The notes under the pieces were generated by a model. The model was not told the origin of the DNA. It worked only from the letters and a program-made list of their open reading frames with translations, and searched no databases. Positions 36,507-46,152 of a stretch of 64,000 nucleotides of DNA are shown piece after piece; position 1 is the first letter of the stretch; the number at the start of each line of letters is the position of its first letter. The DNA is from Neorhizobium galegae bv. officinalis. GTDB taxonomy: Bacteria > Pseudomonadota > Alphaproteobacteria > Rhizobiales > Rhizobiaceae. Made by a program: the position numbers and the translations under genes. The stretch is from positions 186,001 to 250,000 of the forward strand of contig CCRI01000012.1 in NCBI GenBank assembly GCA_000985875.1. The letters are read 5' to 3'.

Positions 36507-37034
36507 CTACCTGACTGCCGCTGCCACCCAGGCCGGGATGATCTCGCTGGCGAGCTTCGACACCTTCTGGCCGCGCGCCAGGGTTTCCAGGTCCATTCCC
36601 GATTTTGCGAGCGCGATCGCCTGCCGCTTCGGCAGCAGCATGCCGTATTCCAGCGGCGGCACGCTTCGGCCGATGCGCCTGAAGAACGGCCGCCGGTAAT
36701 TGCGCGCCGGCGCGAAACGGGCCGGCTGCTTGTTCAGCGCAATATATTCCATCACCTCGTCGATCCAGCCGGCCTGCAGCCGGGCGCCGGGCTCGACGAG
36801 CAGCAGCCATTCTCCTCGGGCGCCGCGCAAAATATCCTTGATGTCCCAATGGCCGTAAAAACGGCAGCCGGCCGCATCGGCGACGCGGGAGGAACCGTCC
36901 CGCGAACCGTGATCGAGCACCACGACATCGCTCACGAGTCCCTCCACCGCAGCGGAAACGAGCACCGAGAGCGTCTGCGCCAACTCGGATTCCTGATCGC
37001 GGCATTCCATGATGACAGTCAGCATCCCTGACAT
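36507..37034 (-). CDS. Glycosyltransferase family 2-like protein
   Basis: The 175-residue form starts at ATG 37034; ATG 37025 (MLTVIMECRDQE) and an upstream start at 37100 are alternatives, as no ribosome site decides. A GT-A-like Rossmann start is visible (LTVIMECRDQESELAQTLSVLVSAA, DVVVLDHGSRDGSSRVADAAG). WLLLVEPGARLQAGWIDEV follows at the position where GT2 enzymes have their DxD. The DxD itself is replaced by EPG, so activity is doubtful. The C-terminus is helical. It is divergent from the radical SAM gene. Confidence 0.68.
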   Translation of the reverse strand: MSGMLTVIMECRDQESELAQTLSVLVSAAVEGLVSDVVVLDHGSRDGSSRVADAAGCRFYGHWDIKDILRGARGEWLLLVEPGARLQAGWIDEVMEYIALNKQPARFAPARNYRRPFFRRIGRSVPPLEYGMLLPKRQAIALAKSGMDLETLARGQKVSKLASEIIPAWVAAAVR

Positions 37035-37159
37035 GTAACGCATTGCAACACGGAACGCCAGAAACGCGGGCTTCGAATTTTGTTCTTGCAATGTTCTCAT
37101 ATCAGCGCTAGGAATTTAGTCATCAGGAACGGGGAATTTCCCCCTTCAGGAGCTAACCC

Positions 37160-38317
37160 ATGAACGAGCTGCATCAATTGCGGCAGGACGCTTTCGCGCC
37201 TGCCCATACGGCCGATATTGCCGATGCGTTGGTCAAATCCTCCGGTCTTCGGGTGGAAATCGATCGGCGTCGCGGGCGCGGCGCGGGGCTCAATCCGAGC
37301 GGCCGTTTCGAGGAAGAGCGCCGCGAGGCATTCGATGACGGCTGGCAGACGCTGGAGGAGCTCGAACCGTTCCGGACCGAGGTGCAGGTGGAAAAGCCGC
37401 GCACGGCCATCACCCGCAACGAATCGCCGGATCTTTCGTTCGACCGATCGATCAATCCCTATCGCGGCTGTGAGCATGGCTGCATCTATTGCTTCGCCCG
37501 ACCGACCCACAGTTTCATGGGGCTTTCGCCGGGTCTCGATTTCGAATCGAAGCTGTTCGCCAAGCCGGACGTGCCGAAGCTGCTCGAGCGGGAGCTGAGC
37601 CGCCCGGACTACAAGGTGCGGGCGATCGCGATCGGTACCAATACCGACCCCTATCAGCCGATCGAGCGGGAATGGCGGATCATGCGACAGATCCTCGAAG
37701 TGCTGCAGAAGGCCAACCACCCCGTCGCGATCGTCACCAAGTCGGCGCTGATCACCCGCGACATCGATATTCTTGCAGACATGGCGTCGAAAGGGCTTGC
37801 GAAGGTCGGGATTTCGGTCACCACACTCGACCGCAAGCTTGCCCGCACCATGGAGCCGCGCGCCTCGACCCCTCCCAAGCGCCTCGCTGCCATCAAGGCG
37901 TTGACCGATGCCGGCATTCCGACCGCGGTCATGGTGGCACCCGTCATTCCGGCGCTGAACGACCACGAGATCGAGCGCATCCTCGACGCCGGTCACGCGG
38001 CGGGGGCGACGGAAGCAAGCTACGTTCTCCTGCGCCTGCCGCTGGAGGTGAGCCCCCTCTTCCGGGACTGGTTGCTGCAGAACTATCCGGACCGCTACCG
38101 GCATGTGATGTCGCTCGTCCGCTCGATGCGCGGCGGCAAGGATTACGACGCCGAATGGGGCAAGCGGATGAAGGGTGCCGGTCCCTATGCCTGGCAGATC
38201 GGCCGGCGTTTCGAGATGGCGACCAAGCGGCTCGGCATGGTGCGGCGCGGCCTGCCGCTGCGCGACGACATTTTCCTCCGTCCCGACGGCGGCGGCATCC
38301 AGCTTTCGCTGCTCTGA
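37160..38317 (+). CDS. PA0069-family radical SAM protein
   Basis: The 385-residue protein has the cluster-binding CEHGCIYC (CxxxCxxC) near residue 109, preceded by [20 protein letters not shown] as in spore photoproduct lyase-like enzymes. [20 protein letters not shown] and [14 protein letters not shown] follow. The PA0069 group is widespread in proteobacteria, but the reaction is not established. The leader has GGAGCTAACCC before the ATG. It lies 167 bp upstream of rnhB on the same strand. Confidence 0.9.
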   Translation: MNELHQLRQDAFAPAHTADIADALVKSSGLRVEIDRRRGRGAGLNPSGRFEEERREAFDDGWQTLEELEPFRTEVQVEKPRTAITRNESPDLSFDRSINPYRGCEHGCIYCFARPTHSFMGLSPGLDFESKLFAKPDVPKLLERELSRPDYKVRAIAIGTNTDPYQPIEREWRIMRQILEVLQKANHPVAIVTKSALITRDIDILADMASKGLAKVGISVTTLDRKLARTMEPRASTPPKRLAAIKALTDAGIPTAVMVAPVIPALNDHEIERILDAGHAAGATEASYVLLRLPLEVSPLFRDWLLQNYPDRYRHVMSLVRSMRGGKDYDAEWGKRMKGAGPYAWQIGRRFEMATKRLGMVRRGLPLRDDIFLRPDGGGIQLSLL

Positions 38318-38466
38318 CGGGACCTTATACGAGCTTAACAGCGAATTCCCATTTCCGACGCGACCCGCCCTGTCCCCCGCGTCGGAAAATACCCCGGTTC
38401 CACCGCCGCCCCTCGGTGGATAGCGACGCCGCAATCGCCCGCCGGGGGTTGCAGGAGGTCGGGACG

Positions 38467-38500
38467 ACGTGCGAGGTTGCCGCCATGTTACCTCGCACGT
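38467..38500 (+). promoter_or_regulatory. Perfect hairpin holding the rnhB start codon in its loop
   Basis: ACGTGCGAGG (38467-38476) and CCTCGCACGT (38491-38500) are perfectly complementary over 10 bases. The 14-base loop contains the ATG at 38485. Either this is a translation-control hairpin or dimeric protein site, or the true start is the ATG at 38515. Confidence 0.55.
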
Positions 38501-39153
38501 CTCCCGATTCTCCGATGCTTTTCGAAGACGTTCCGCTGGTTCCGGATTTCAGCCTGGAACTGGTGGCACGAAAGGCTGGACACTGGCCGGTCGCGGGCAC
38601 CGACGAGGCCGGGCGCGGGCCCTTGGCAGGCCCGGTGGTGGCGGCCGCGGTCATCCTCGACCCCGACAACATCCCCGACGGCCTCAACGATTCCAAGCAG
38701 CTGACCCTTGCCCAGCGGGAAGTTCTGTTCGAGGCGATCATGGCGACGGCGGAAGTCTCGATCGCGGCCTCCGGTCCGCGCCATATCGACGAACGCAACA
38801 TCCTGCGCGCCAGCCTCGACGCCATGCGCCGAGCCGTGGCGGGGCTGGCCGTCACACCGGCCTATGTACTCGCCGACGGCCGCGACGTGCCGCAGGGTCT
38901 CTGCTGCCCCGGCAAGGCCGTCATCAAGGGTGACGCCCGCTCGGTCTCGATCGCCGCCGCCTCCATTATCGCCAAGGTCACCCGCGACCGGATGATGACC
39001 CGCGCGCATCTGGTCTTCCCGGCTTACGGTTTTGCCAATCACGTCGGTTACGGGACGGCCCAGCACCGCGCCGGCATCGAAGCGCATGGGCCCTGTTCCC
39101 TGCACCGGATGAGTTTTAGGCCGCTGCGCAAGGATGACCTGCCGGAGAGCTGA
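38485..39153 (+). CDS. rnhB: Ribonuclease HII
   Basis: The enzyme cuts the RNA strand of RNA-DNA hybrids and removes single ribonucleotides from DNA. The 222 residues include the catalytic [19 protein letters not shown] near 40, [15 protein letters not shown] and [16 protein letters not shown] 38485 is the likely start; ATG 38515 ([13 protein letters not shown]) is an alternative. The upstream start lies inside a hairpin loop. In several alphaproteobacteria the DNA methyltransferase gene ccrM follows rnhB, but here a convergent nucleotidyltransferase-fold gene does. Confidence 0.95.
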   Translation: MLPRTSPDSPMLFEDVPLVPDFSLELVARKAGHWPVAGTDEAGRGPLAGPVVAAAVILDPDNIPDGLNDSKQLTLAQREVLFEAIMATAEVSIAASGPRHIDERNILRASLDAMRRAVAGLAVTPAYVLADGRDVPQGLCCPGKAVIKGDARSVSIAAASIIAKVTRDRMMTRAHLVFPAYGFANHVGYGTAQHRAGIEAHGPCSLHRMSFRPLRKDDLPES

Positions 39154-39170
39154 CCGGCAATCCTCTCCAT

Positions 39171-39920
39171 TCACTTGCGCCATTTGGCCAGTGCGTCGGC
39201 ACGATAGCCATCAAACAGCAGTCCGCCATGTGGGGCGAAGACTTTTTCCGCGCAATCCAGGATCGGCTTGGTCTCTCCTTCGCGAAACAGCGCATCAAAG
39301 GCTGCAATGAATGCATCGCCCAGCACCGGATCGAATGCCCTCACCTGCCGCGGCAGCCATTTGCTGGCGCCGGACCATTGCCCGTTACTGCGCAGGATAA
39401 AATCGCCGAGCGCCTGATAAAGCGCCGCGCCGATCGCCACCCGCTCGAACTCGGGCCGTTCGTCGGCGAGATCGATCAGCATGCTCGAAATGACATACCG
39501 CATTCGGTCGAGCGCCTCTCGGTCCAGCGGAGGCGGACCTTTGATCAGGAGAGCCTCGGCCTCGCGGCGAAGCGCATCCGCCCGCTGAGGGCGCGGGCCG
39601 ATAGGAGCGCCTTCCATAACCATCCGGATCAGCACGGGACGGCCCGCTTCTACATCCGCCTCAAGGAACCAGCGTAAGGTCCCATCGTCATGGACCAGGG
39701 CTTCGAACGGCACCCCCTCGAAGACCTCCGACTCGCGATGGGCATGCGGCAGGGTCGAATGCAGAACGACGAGATCGATATTGGAGGACGGAGTTCCCGT
39801 GCCGCGCATGATGGAGCCGGCCACGAAGGCGAAGTCCGCATCGGCAAAGCGCGCGCTCAGAAACCGTTCGGTCAGGGAGAGCGCTTGTTCCCTCGACAGA
39901 GTTGTCACAGTCAGATCCAT
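39171..39920 (-). CDS. Nucleotidyltransferase-fold protein
   Basis: The 249-residue protein starts at ATG 39920 with GGAGGA upstream. The GSIMRGTGTPSSNIDLVVLH motif near residue 37 is the GS...SxIDL signature of the Pol-beta-like nucleotidyltransferase superfamily. Here the usual second Asp of DxD is Val, i.e. IDLVV, so catalysis may be weak or use another residue. The remainder is helical with many acidic residues. Such proteins include aminoglycoside-type and minimal nucleotidyltransferases; I cannot assign a substrate. It is convergent with rnhB (17 bp apart). Confidence 0.75.
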   Translation of the reverse strand: MDLTVTTLSREQALSLTERFLSARFADADFAFVAGSIMRGTGTPSSNIDLVVLHSTLPHAHRESEVFEGVPFEALVHDDGTLRWFLEADVEAGRPVLIRMVMEGAPIGPRPQRADALRREAEALLIKGPPPLDREALDRMRYVISSMLIDLADERPEFERVAIGAALYQALGDFILRSNGQWSGASKWLPRQVRAFDPVLGDAFIAAFDALFREGETKPILDCAEKVFAPHGGLLFDGYRADALAKWRK

Positions 39921-39943
39921 CACGATCCTCCATTCGCCCAAAA

Positions 39944-39973
39944 CAAAAAAGGCCGGGTTTTCGCCCGGCCTTT
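39944..39973 (-). terminator. Rho-independent terminator of the ATP synthase F0 cluster
   Basis: GGCCGGG (39951-39957) pairs with CCCGGCC (39964-39970), and on the minus strand a run of six T follows. It lies 22 bp past the atpF stop codon. The flanking AAA/TTT may let it act weakly in the other direction too. Confidence 0.88.
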
Positions 39974-39995
39974 CAGAAGTCTTATGTGACTGAAA

Positions 39996-40481
39996 TCAGT
40001 TCAGTCTCGACTGCACCTTGCCGACGGCGTCCTGGAAGAGCGTGTCCTGGGTGGAGGCATCGGCCTTGCGGGCGATGACGCTCTGGGCGGCGGCGATGGC
40101 GAGATCGACGGCGGCGGCGCGCACGGCGCCGATCGCTTCGGCTTCCGCCTGTTTGATCTTCTGCTCGGAAAGCGCGTTGCGGCGGGTGACGAATTCGTCG
40201 GTCTTCTGGCGAGCTTCCTCGGTCAGGGCCGCAGCTTCACGCTCGGCGACGGCCACGATCTGGGCGGCTTCCGCTTCGGCTTCCTTGCGCTTGCGCTGGT
40301 ATTCGGCGAGCAGGGTCTGCGCTTCCTCGCGCAGACGCTTGGCTTCGTCGAGTTCCTTGCTGATGTTGGCGGCGCGCTCGTCGAGCGACTTCGCCATCAT
40401 GCCCGGCACTTTCAGGTAAACGATCAGGGCCAGGAAGATGACGAGTGCGACGAGTGCGAAAAATGTTGCATCCAATGTCAT
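39996..40481 (-). CDS. atpF: ATP synthase F0 subunit b
   Basis: The peripheral-stalk subunit has an N-terminal membrane helix (TFFALVALVIFLALIVYLKVP). A long charged coiled coil follows (KSLDERAANISKELDEAKRLREEAQTLL ... EAEAEAAQIVAVAEREAA). From ATG 40481 it has 161 residues, the normal length; an upstream start at 40511 would overlap the b' gene. The gap to the b' stop is 4 bp. The stalk pairs one b with one b' chain in alphaproteobacteria. Confidence 0.96.
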   Translation of the reverse strand: MTLDATFFALVALVIFLALIVYLKVPGMMAKSLDERAANISKELDEAKRLREEAQTLLAEYQRKRKEAEAEAAQIVAVAEREAAALTEEARQKTDEFVTRRNALSEQKIKQAEAEAIGAVRAAAVDLAIAAAQSVIARKADASTQDTLFQDAVGKVQSRLN

Positions 40482-40485
40482 TGGA

Positions 40486-41100
40486 TCAGGCCTCCGTCTT
40501 CGCGGCTGCAACTGCAGCCTTGATGTCGTCGCCGCTTGCCTTGGCGCCGATCAGCTGATTGACGATGGCGGTAGCGGTCTCTTCGGCGATCTGGCCGACT
40601 TCTGCGAAAGCCTTTGCCTTGATTTCGCCGATGCGGGTCTCGGCGGCGGCCAGCTTCTCGGTCAGTTCGGCCTCGATCGCGGCGCGGTCGGCGACAGCCT
40701 TGGTCTTGGCGGCCTCGCGAGCGGTTTCGGCGATCTTGTGGCCCTTGGAACGGGCGGCTGCCAGTTCCTTTTCATAGGTCTCGACGGCGGCGTCCGCTTC
40801 CGCCTTCAGGCGGGCGGCCTCGTCGAGATCCTGAGCGATCCGGTCGTGGCGGTGTTCGAGAATGCCGCCGACGCGCGGAACGATGACCTTCTTCATCAGG
40901 AGATAGAAGAGGCCGAAGCTGATGATCAGCCACAGAAGCTGCGAAGCGAAATAGGTGGAATCCAGGGGCGGGAACGCACCCTTGTGTTCGCCGCCGTGGG
41001 CAACGCCGGTTTCGGTATGCACTTCGCCAGCGGGCGCGGCAGGCGTATTTGGAGCGGCCGGCGCGGTCTGCGCATATGCCGAGGTCACGAACATCATCAC
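40486..41100 (-). CDS. ATP synthase F0 subunit b'
   Basis: The 204-residue b' chain has an extracytoplasmic N-terminal stretch ([19 protein letters not shown]), a membrane helix ([26 protein letters not shown]), and a coiled coil with [26 protein letters not shown]. It is homologous to b but diverged, as in Rhodobacter and rhizobia, and is the reason for calling this an alphaproteobacterial operon. It lies 76 bp after atpE, with a hairpin between the two. Confidence 0.94.
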   Translation of the reverse strand: MMMFVTSAYAQTAPAAPNTPAAPAGEVHTETGVAHGGEHKGAFPPLDSTYFASQLLWLIISFGLFYLLMKKVIVPRVGGILEHRHDRIAQDLDEAARLKAEADAAVETYEKELAAARSKGHKIAETAREAAKTKAVADRAAIEAELTEKLAAAETRIGEIKAKAFAEVGQIAEETATAIVNQLIGAKASGDDIKAAVAAAKTEA

Positions 41101-41130
41101 CTCCAGGTGAATTCCAAATGCGAAAGACCA

Positions 41131-41153
41131 CGGCCGCCCTGTTCAGGCGGCCG
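41131..41153 (-). other. Intercistronic hairpin between atpE and atpF'
   Basis: CGGCCGCC (41131-41138) and GGCGGCCG (41146-41153) form a perfect 8-bp stem with a 7-base loop. Only a weak T-rich stretch follows on the minus strand. It sits in the 76-bp gap where differential mRNA stability could boost the c-subunit. Confidence 0.6.
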
Positions 41154-41176
41154 CGATCGAATTCCTGGCCTGGATA

Positions 41177-41404
41177 TCAGACCACGAACAGGAGAAGGAG
41201 AGCGACGAGCAGCGAGAAGATGCCCAGAGCTTCCGTAACGGCGAAGCCGAATACCAGACGGCCGAACTGGCTGTCAGCGGCAGACGGGTTGCGCAATGCG
41301 CCCGACAAGTAGCTGCCGAAGATGTTGCCGAGGCCAAGAGCCGTACCGGCCATACCAAAGCAAGCCAGGCCTGCACCGATGAACTTTGCTGCTTCCGCTT
41401 CCAT
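41177..41404 (-). CDS. atpE: ATP synthase F0 subunit c
   Basis: The 75-residue proteolipid forms the rotating c-ring. Two membrane helices are joined by the polar loop LSGALRNPSAADS. The proton-binding carboxylate is Glu58 in FAVTEALGIFSLLVALLLLF, consistent with proton rather than sodium coupling. GAGCGT-free leader GGAGTTTCTC gives a good ribosome site. It follows atpB by 66 bp. Confidence 0.97.
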   Translation of the reverse strand: MEAEAAKFIGAGLACFGMAGTALGLGNIFGSYLSGALRNPSAADSQFGRLVFGFAVTEALGIFSLLVALLLLFVV

Positions 41405-41470
41405 GAGAAACTCCTTCGAAATGGTTGTTGCGGCTGTAGACTGACGCCTATGACGCCAATGTCTTTATCC

Positions 41471-42223
41471 TTAGTGCCCGCCGGGATGGACCGCGTCGTT
41501 GAGGTACATGCAAGTGAGCACCGCAAAGACGTAGGCCTGGAGGAAGGCGACGAGGAATTCGAGACCGGTCAGGGCGACGGTCATGATGAGGGGCAGGATG
41601 GCACCACCGATGCCGAGTGCGCCGAGCGCTCCGAGCGAACCGACGAAGCCCGCGAACACTTTCAGCGTGATATGGCCGGCCAGCATGTTGGCGAACAGAC
41701 GAACGGAGAGCGAAATCGGACGCGAGAGGAACGAGATCACTTCGATCGCCACGACCAGCGGCAGAAGTGCCCCCGGGACGCCGCTCGGCACGAAGAGCTT
41801 GAGGAAATGCAGGCCGTGCTTGTAGAAACCGTAGACGATGACCGTGCCGACCACGAGAATCGCCAGCGCAAAGGTGACGATGATCTGGCTGGTGACGGTG
41901 AAGAAATAGGGGAACATGCCGAGCAGGTTTGCGGTCAGCACGAACATGAACAGCGAAAAGACCAGCGGGAAGAACTTCATGCCATGGCTGCCGGCGCCTT
42001 CGCGCAGCATGTTGGCGATGAACTCATAGGACATTTCCGCAACCGACTGCGCGCGGCCCGGGACGACCGAGCGCTGCGACGTGGAGAAATAGAGGAAACC
42101 TGCGGCGCAAGCCACGGTCGCAACCATGAACAGGGATGCATTGGTAAAGGAGAAGTCGATGCCGCCGATCTCGATCGGAACGATCTTGTTGATCTGGAAC
42201 TGATGGATCGGATCGTTTGCCAC
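41471..42223 (-). CDS. atpB: ATP synthase F0 subunit a
   Basis: The 250-residue stator subunit carries the proton half-channels. Five to six membrane helices are visible. The essential Arg lies in [21 protein letters not shown] near residue 178, and [18 protein letters not shown] is the first helix. The length is normal. It lies 61 bp after atpI and starts with AAAGAGGTAG upstream of the ATG. Confidence 0.96.
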   Translation of the reverse strand: MANDPIHQFQINKIVPIEIGGIDFSFTNASLFMVATVACAAGFLYFSTSQRSVVPGRAQSVAEMSYEFIANMLREGAGSHGMKFFPLVFSLFMFVLTANLLGMFPYFFTVTSQIIVTFALAILVVGTVIVYGFYKHGLHFLKLFVPSGVPGALLPLVVAIEVISFLSRPISLSVRLFANMLAGHITLKVFAGFVGSLGALGALGIGGAILPLIMTVALTGLEFLVAFLQAYVFAVLTCMYLNDAVHPGGH

Positions 42224-42284
42224 CGTCTACCTCTTTCATTCGCCGCCTTGAGCGGCTCCCTTCACTTCGCCGGAAGCGCCCTTC

Positions 42285-42647
42285 TTAAAGGCCGCCTTCC
42301 TTTCCGTCCCCGTCGCTGCGCTTCTGCAGGGCAGGCGGCTGAGCCACCTTTCCCACCGAGCGAAGCACGTTCAAGACACCGGCACAGAAGCCGAGGAGGA
42401 GAAGAACGATCATCCCCCACGGCGTCGTGCCGACATAATAATCGAGCGCATAGCCCAGAATCGCACCCACTGCGATCGCGGAGATGAACTCGGAGGAAAT
42501 CTTGAAGCCGAGGGCCATGCCCTTTCGGCTTTCTTCAGATTGCGCGTCCCGCCTCGCCTCTGCGTCGTCTTCGGCCTTCCTTTCCGCAAGTTTTGCGGAA
42601 AGACGCCGCCGGCGCTCTTCCAGACCATCGTCGCGGTGATCCGTCAT
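42285..42647 (-). CDS. atpI: ATP synthase assembly protein AtpI/AtpZ
   Basis: The 120-residue protein starts the F0 cluster. A charged N-terminus (LEERRRRLSAKLAERKAEDDAEARR) is followed by two membrane helices (SEFISAIAVGAILGYALDYYVG and TPWGMIVLLLLGFCAGVLNVLRS). AtpI helps c-ring assembly. The 265-bp region upstream, between this gene and the sleB-type gene, is where the promoter must lie. I see an inverted repeat AACCG...CGGTT near 42820-42842 but no clear promoter. Confidence 0.9.
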   Translation of the reverse strand: MTDHRDDGLEERRRRLSAKLAERKAEDDAEARRDAQSEESRKGMALGFKISSEFISAIAVGAILGYALDYYVGTTPWGMIVLLLLGFCAGVLNVLRSVGKVAQPPALQKRSDGDGKEGGL

Positions 42648-42913
42648 GTGCGTCCTCCCCTATTTCTGCTCCCGGCACAACCGGTTTTATGCTTTCCAAC
42701 CGCAAAAAAGTGCGATTAGCGAGGGATTTCGCGCCGTCCGGCCCGTTTTCAAGTCGCGCGCAACATAGTTTTGCCCGCCCCCATAGTCAAGGCGTCCGAG
42801 GTTCTTCGATTGAGGTAAATTAACCGAGCAAATTCAATCGGTTAAAAGCGGTACAACCGGAGTCGGGTAAAACTGTCGCGGGAATCGCCGCCTATTGAGG
42901 CGGCCGAACCGGC

Positions 42914-44101
42914 TCAGCTCCAGCCGCCGCCATAGGTGCGATAGAAGACGTGCAGGCCGATGCGGCCGACCTTCTTCATCGTGCGCGCCCAGTCGGGACG
43001 AACATAGACGGCATGATAATGCGTGGCGGAGCCGACTTCCGGAAGCCAGATCTTGCCGGCGGCCACGGCCAACGCCACTTCGCGGGCCATCTTCCAGTGG
43101 TATTCGGAGCGGATTCGGTCCTTGACGTTGTCGCAGGCAAACGAGAACTGGCAGCGATTGCGCCAATCTTCATTCTGGTAGACGACGTCGCAGATCGTCT
43201 TCGGATAGGCCGGATTGCGCACCCGGTTGAGGATGACCTGAGCGACGGCGGCCTGGCCGCGGGCGGATTCGCCGCGCGACTCGAAATAGATACCGGATGC
43301 GAGGCATTGCTGCTGCTTGGCCGAGAAGGAATCGGGCGGCAGCGGGGTTGCGGCCCAGGCGTGGTCATCGGCACTGATCGGCGGGATGAACCGGCCGGGC
43401 TTTTTCTTTTCCGTCAGAATGGCGTCGAACGGCGACTGTTTGGCGAAATCGGGTTCCGACGGCGCATAGGCGGCCGCCAGCACATCGGCAGTCGGATTGT
43501 TGATGAGGCTGGCGATCATCGGCATGAGGTCGTCCTCTGCCCGCTTCGGTTCATCCTTGCGGAAATAGAAGGACGCGAGCTCTACCGGAGCGTCATTCTT
43601 GCCGGCCTTCAAGAAGGCTGTCATCGCATCCTTCTCTTCGACGGGCGAAGTGAGCGCACTCGAACGCTGCAACACGGAGCCGGCGGAGAACGCCTTCGGC
43701 GGCAACATGGGCTCGACGGTGACGATGCGGCCCTTCTTGGCGGCGCGATTGACGCGGTCTTCATCGGGGCGCGGATCCGAGGACCTGTTCTCGCCGACAA
43801 GCGCGATCTTGCGGCCGTCCGGGAGTTCGAGACCGGCATTGCCGGATACCGCCTTGTTGAGGCCGGGAAATGCCAGAGAAGCCTGATGGATCGAGCCGGC
43901 CGGCGAATCGGTCAGCACCATGCGCCATTGTTCGGTGCCGTCGAAGCCGGTCAGAAGATCGGCGAGATCGCCATGAGCCGGGGCGGACGGAAAGACCAGC
44001 CAGCATGCAAGGCCGAAAACGGCCGGGGAAGTCCATCCACTCAGTCCGGATGAGGACTTGCGACGCAAAACACTATTCGAACGCAAAACCGGAAACTCCA
44101 C
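42914..44101 (-). CDS. SleB-type cell wall hydrolase
   Basis: The 395-residue protein has an N-terminal hydrophobic signal or anchor (SPAVFGLACWLVFPSAPAHG) and a long Pro/Ala/Lys-rich linker region (about 60-260). A C-terminal Hydrolase_2 (SleB/CwlJ) domain follows, with CLASGIYFESRGESARGQAAVAQVILNRVRN and CQFSFACD. The Glu in YFESRGE is the likely catalytic acid. It should cut peptidoglycan glycan strands in the periplasm. The linker is much longer than in Bacillus SleB, as is common in rhizobia. No partner gene is adjacent. Confidence 0.9.
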   Translation of the reverse strand: MEFPVLRSNSVLRRKSSSGLSGWTSPAVFGLACWLVFPSAPAHGDLADLLTGFDGTEQWRMVLTDSPAGSIHQASLAFPGLNKAVSGNAGLELPDGRKIALVGENRSSDPRPDEDRVNRAAKKGRIVTVEPMLPPKAFSAGSVLQRSSALTSPVEEKDAMTAFLKAGKNDAPVELASFYFRKDEPKRAEDDLMPMIASLINNPTADVLAAAYAPSEPDFAKQSPFDAILTEKKKPGRFIPPISADDHAWAATPLPPDSFSAKQQQCLASGIYFESRGESARGQAAVAQVILNRVRNPAYPKTICDVVYQNEDWRNRCQFSFACDNVKDRIRSEYHWKMAREVALAVAAGKIWLPEVGSATHYHAVYVRPDWARTMKKVGRIGLHVFYRTYGGGWS

Positions 44102-44236
44102 AGGGCAACAAGAACCCGATGAAGATCAATCATTAACCTTGATGAGCGGTTAACGCCGGCCGCCGAAACGCCCGGCAGCCGGCTTGAATTAGCACATTCA
44201 CATCAATGTCAGCGAAGGGAATCCCAATCGGACATC

Positions 44237-46138
44237 TCAAATGATGACATGCGAGCCGAGCTCGACGACGCGGTTGGCCGGCAGATGGAAATAGTCTGAC
44301 GGGTCGGTCGCAGTGTTGGCCATGGCGATGAACAGGCGGTCCTGCCACATGGGCATGCCGGAGGCGGCATCCGGCACCAGCTTGCGGCGGCCCAGATAGA
44401 AGGAGGTCGACATGATGTCGAACTTGAAGCCCGTCTTGCGCAGATAGGCGAGCGCCTGCGAGACATTGTGCGACTGCATGAAGCCGAAGCGCAGTTCGAT
44501 CAGCGTGAAACGCTCAGAGACCTTCTCGATCTTGAACCGCTCCTCGAGCGACACGCGCGGCTTGTTGACCGTGATGATGGTCAGTATCACGTTCTTTTCG
44601 TGCAGGACGTGGTTGTGCTTGATGTTGTGCAGCAGCGCTGCGGGCGCGGTTTCCGGATCGCTGGTCAGGAAGATCGCGACGCCGGGCACGGAGACCGGGG
44701 CATGATCGCTCTTCTTCTCGACCATGGGAATGAAGGTTTCGAGCGGCACGTCGATGCGGCGGGTCTTTTCGAAAAGGATCGCGGTACCGCGCTTCCAGGT
44801 CCACATGACGATGGTGAAGATGATCGCCATCGAGACAGGGACCCAGCCGCCGTCGTGGACCTTCAGGAGGTTGGCGCCGAGGAAGACCAGTTCCAGCGCA
44901 AGCAGCGGGGCCAGAACGCAGATCGCGAACGTCTGCGGCCATTTCCACTTCACGCGCACGAACTCGAACGCCATCAGCGTGGTGACGACCATGGCGCCGG
45001 TCACCGAGATACCATAGGCGGTTGCGAGCGATTCCGAGCTTTCGAAACCCAGAACCAGCGCGATGACGCCGACCAGAAGCAGGGTGTTGACCGACGGCAG
45101 GAAGATCTGTCCGGTATTGGTTTCCGAGGTGAACTGGATCTGCATACGGGGCAGGTAGCCGAGATGGATCCCCTGGCGGACCAGCGAGAAAGCACCGGTG
45201 ATGACCGCCTGGCTGGCGATGATGGTGGCCGCGGTCGCGAGAATGACGACCGGCAGCAGCGCCCATTGCGGGAACATCAGGTAGAACGGATCGGACATCG
45301 CTTCCGGATGCTTCAGCACCAGAGCGCCCTGCCCCAGGTAGTTCAATGTCAGCGCCGGAAAGACGAGCGTGAACCAGGCCCACTGGATCGGGCGTCGGCC
45401 GAAATGGCCAAGGTCCGCATAAAGCGCTTCGGCACCAGTGACCGTCAGGAAAACGGCGCCGAGGACGATAATGCCGACGAAGCTCTCGTTCAGCATGAAT
45501 TCGACCGCATAGATCGGATTGAAGGACGCCAGGATGCTGTAGTCGTCCGAGATATGGGCGATGCCGCCCGCGCCCATGACGATGAACCAGACGGCTGTGA
45601 TCGGCCCGAAGAAGCGCGATACAAGGCCGGTTCCCTTCGACTGGATGGCGAAAAGGCCAATCAGGATGCCGACCGAGATCGGCACGACGGCGCTGCTCAT
45701 CGACGGCGCCACCAGCTTCAGGCCCTCGACCGCGGACAGCACCGACAGTGCCGGAGTGATCATCGCATCGCCGAGGAAAAGTGCTGCACCGATGAGACCG
45801 AGCAGCATCAACAGCGCCCTGTGGCCATTGGCGGACTTGGTCAGAAGGGCAAGGAGCGAGAGCGTGCCGCCTTCGCCATCGTTGTCGGCGCGCAGCAGGA
45901 AAAGCACGTATTTGAACGTGACGATGATCGTCAGCGTCCAGATCATCAGCGAAATGAGACCGATGATCTCGAGTTCCGTGACGCCGTCGTGGGCGATCGG
46001 CTTCAGAGCCTCGCGGAACGCATAAAGCGGGCTCGTACCGATGTCGCCGTAGACGACGCCGACGGAGCCGAGTGCGAGCGCAAAAAGGCCTTGGACCTTC
46101 GTTTTCTCGGCGTCGTGATGTTCAGCGGGGTGACCCAT
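44237..46138 (-). CDS. kup: KUP-family potassium transporter
   Basis: The 633-residue inner-membrane protein takes up K+ with protons. ATG 46138 ([19 protein letters not shown]) is used; an upstream frame to 46243 is unsupported. About twelve membrane helices are visible. [22 protein letters not shown] near the start is the family signature, and [13 protein letters not shown] carries ion-path residues. A soluble C-terminal domain of about 170 residues ends in [13 protein letters not shown]. It follows corA by 14 bp and is probably co-transcribed with it. Confidence 0.95.
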   Translation of the reverse strand: MGHPAEHHDAEKTKVQGLFALALGSVGVVYGDIGTSPLYAFREALKPIAHDGVTELEIIGLISLMIWTLTIIVTFKYVLFLLRADNDGEGGTLSLLALLTKSANGHRALLMLLGLIGAALFLGDAMITPALSVLSAVEGLKLVAPSMSSAVVPISVGILIGLFAIQSKGTGLVSRFFGPITAVWFIVMGAGGIAHISDDYSILASFNPIYAVEFMLNESFVGIIVLGAVFLTVTGAEALYADLGHFGRRPIQWAWFTLVFPALTLNYLGQGALVLKHPEAMSDPFYLMFPQWALLPVVILATAATIIASQAVITGAFSLVRQGIHLGYLPRMQIQFTSETNTGQIFLPSVNTLLLVGVIALVLGFESSESLATAYGISVTGAMVVTTLMAFEFVRVKWKWPQTFAICVLAPLLALELVFLGANLLKVHDGGWVPVSMAIIFTIVMWTWKRGTAILFEKTRRIDVPLETFIPMVEKKSDHAPVSVPGVAIFLTSDPETAPAALLHNIKHNHVLHEKNVILTIITVNKPRVSLEERFKIEKVSERFTLIELRFGFMQSHNVSQALAYLRKTGFKFDIMSTSFYLGRRKLVPDAASGMPMWQDRLFIAMANTATDPSDYFHLPANRVVELGSHVII

Positions 46139-46152
46139 GGGGGATGTCCGGC

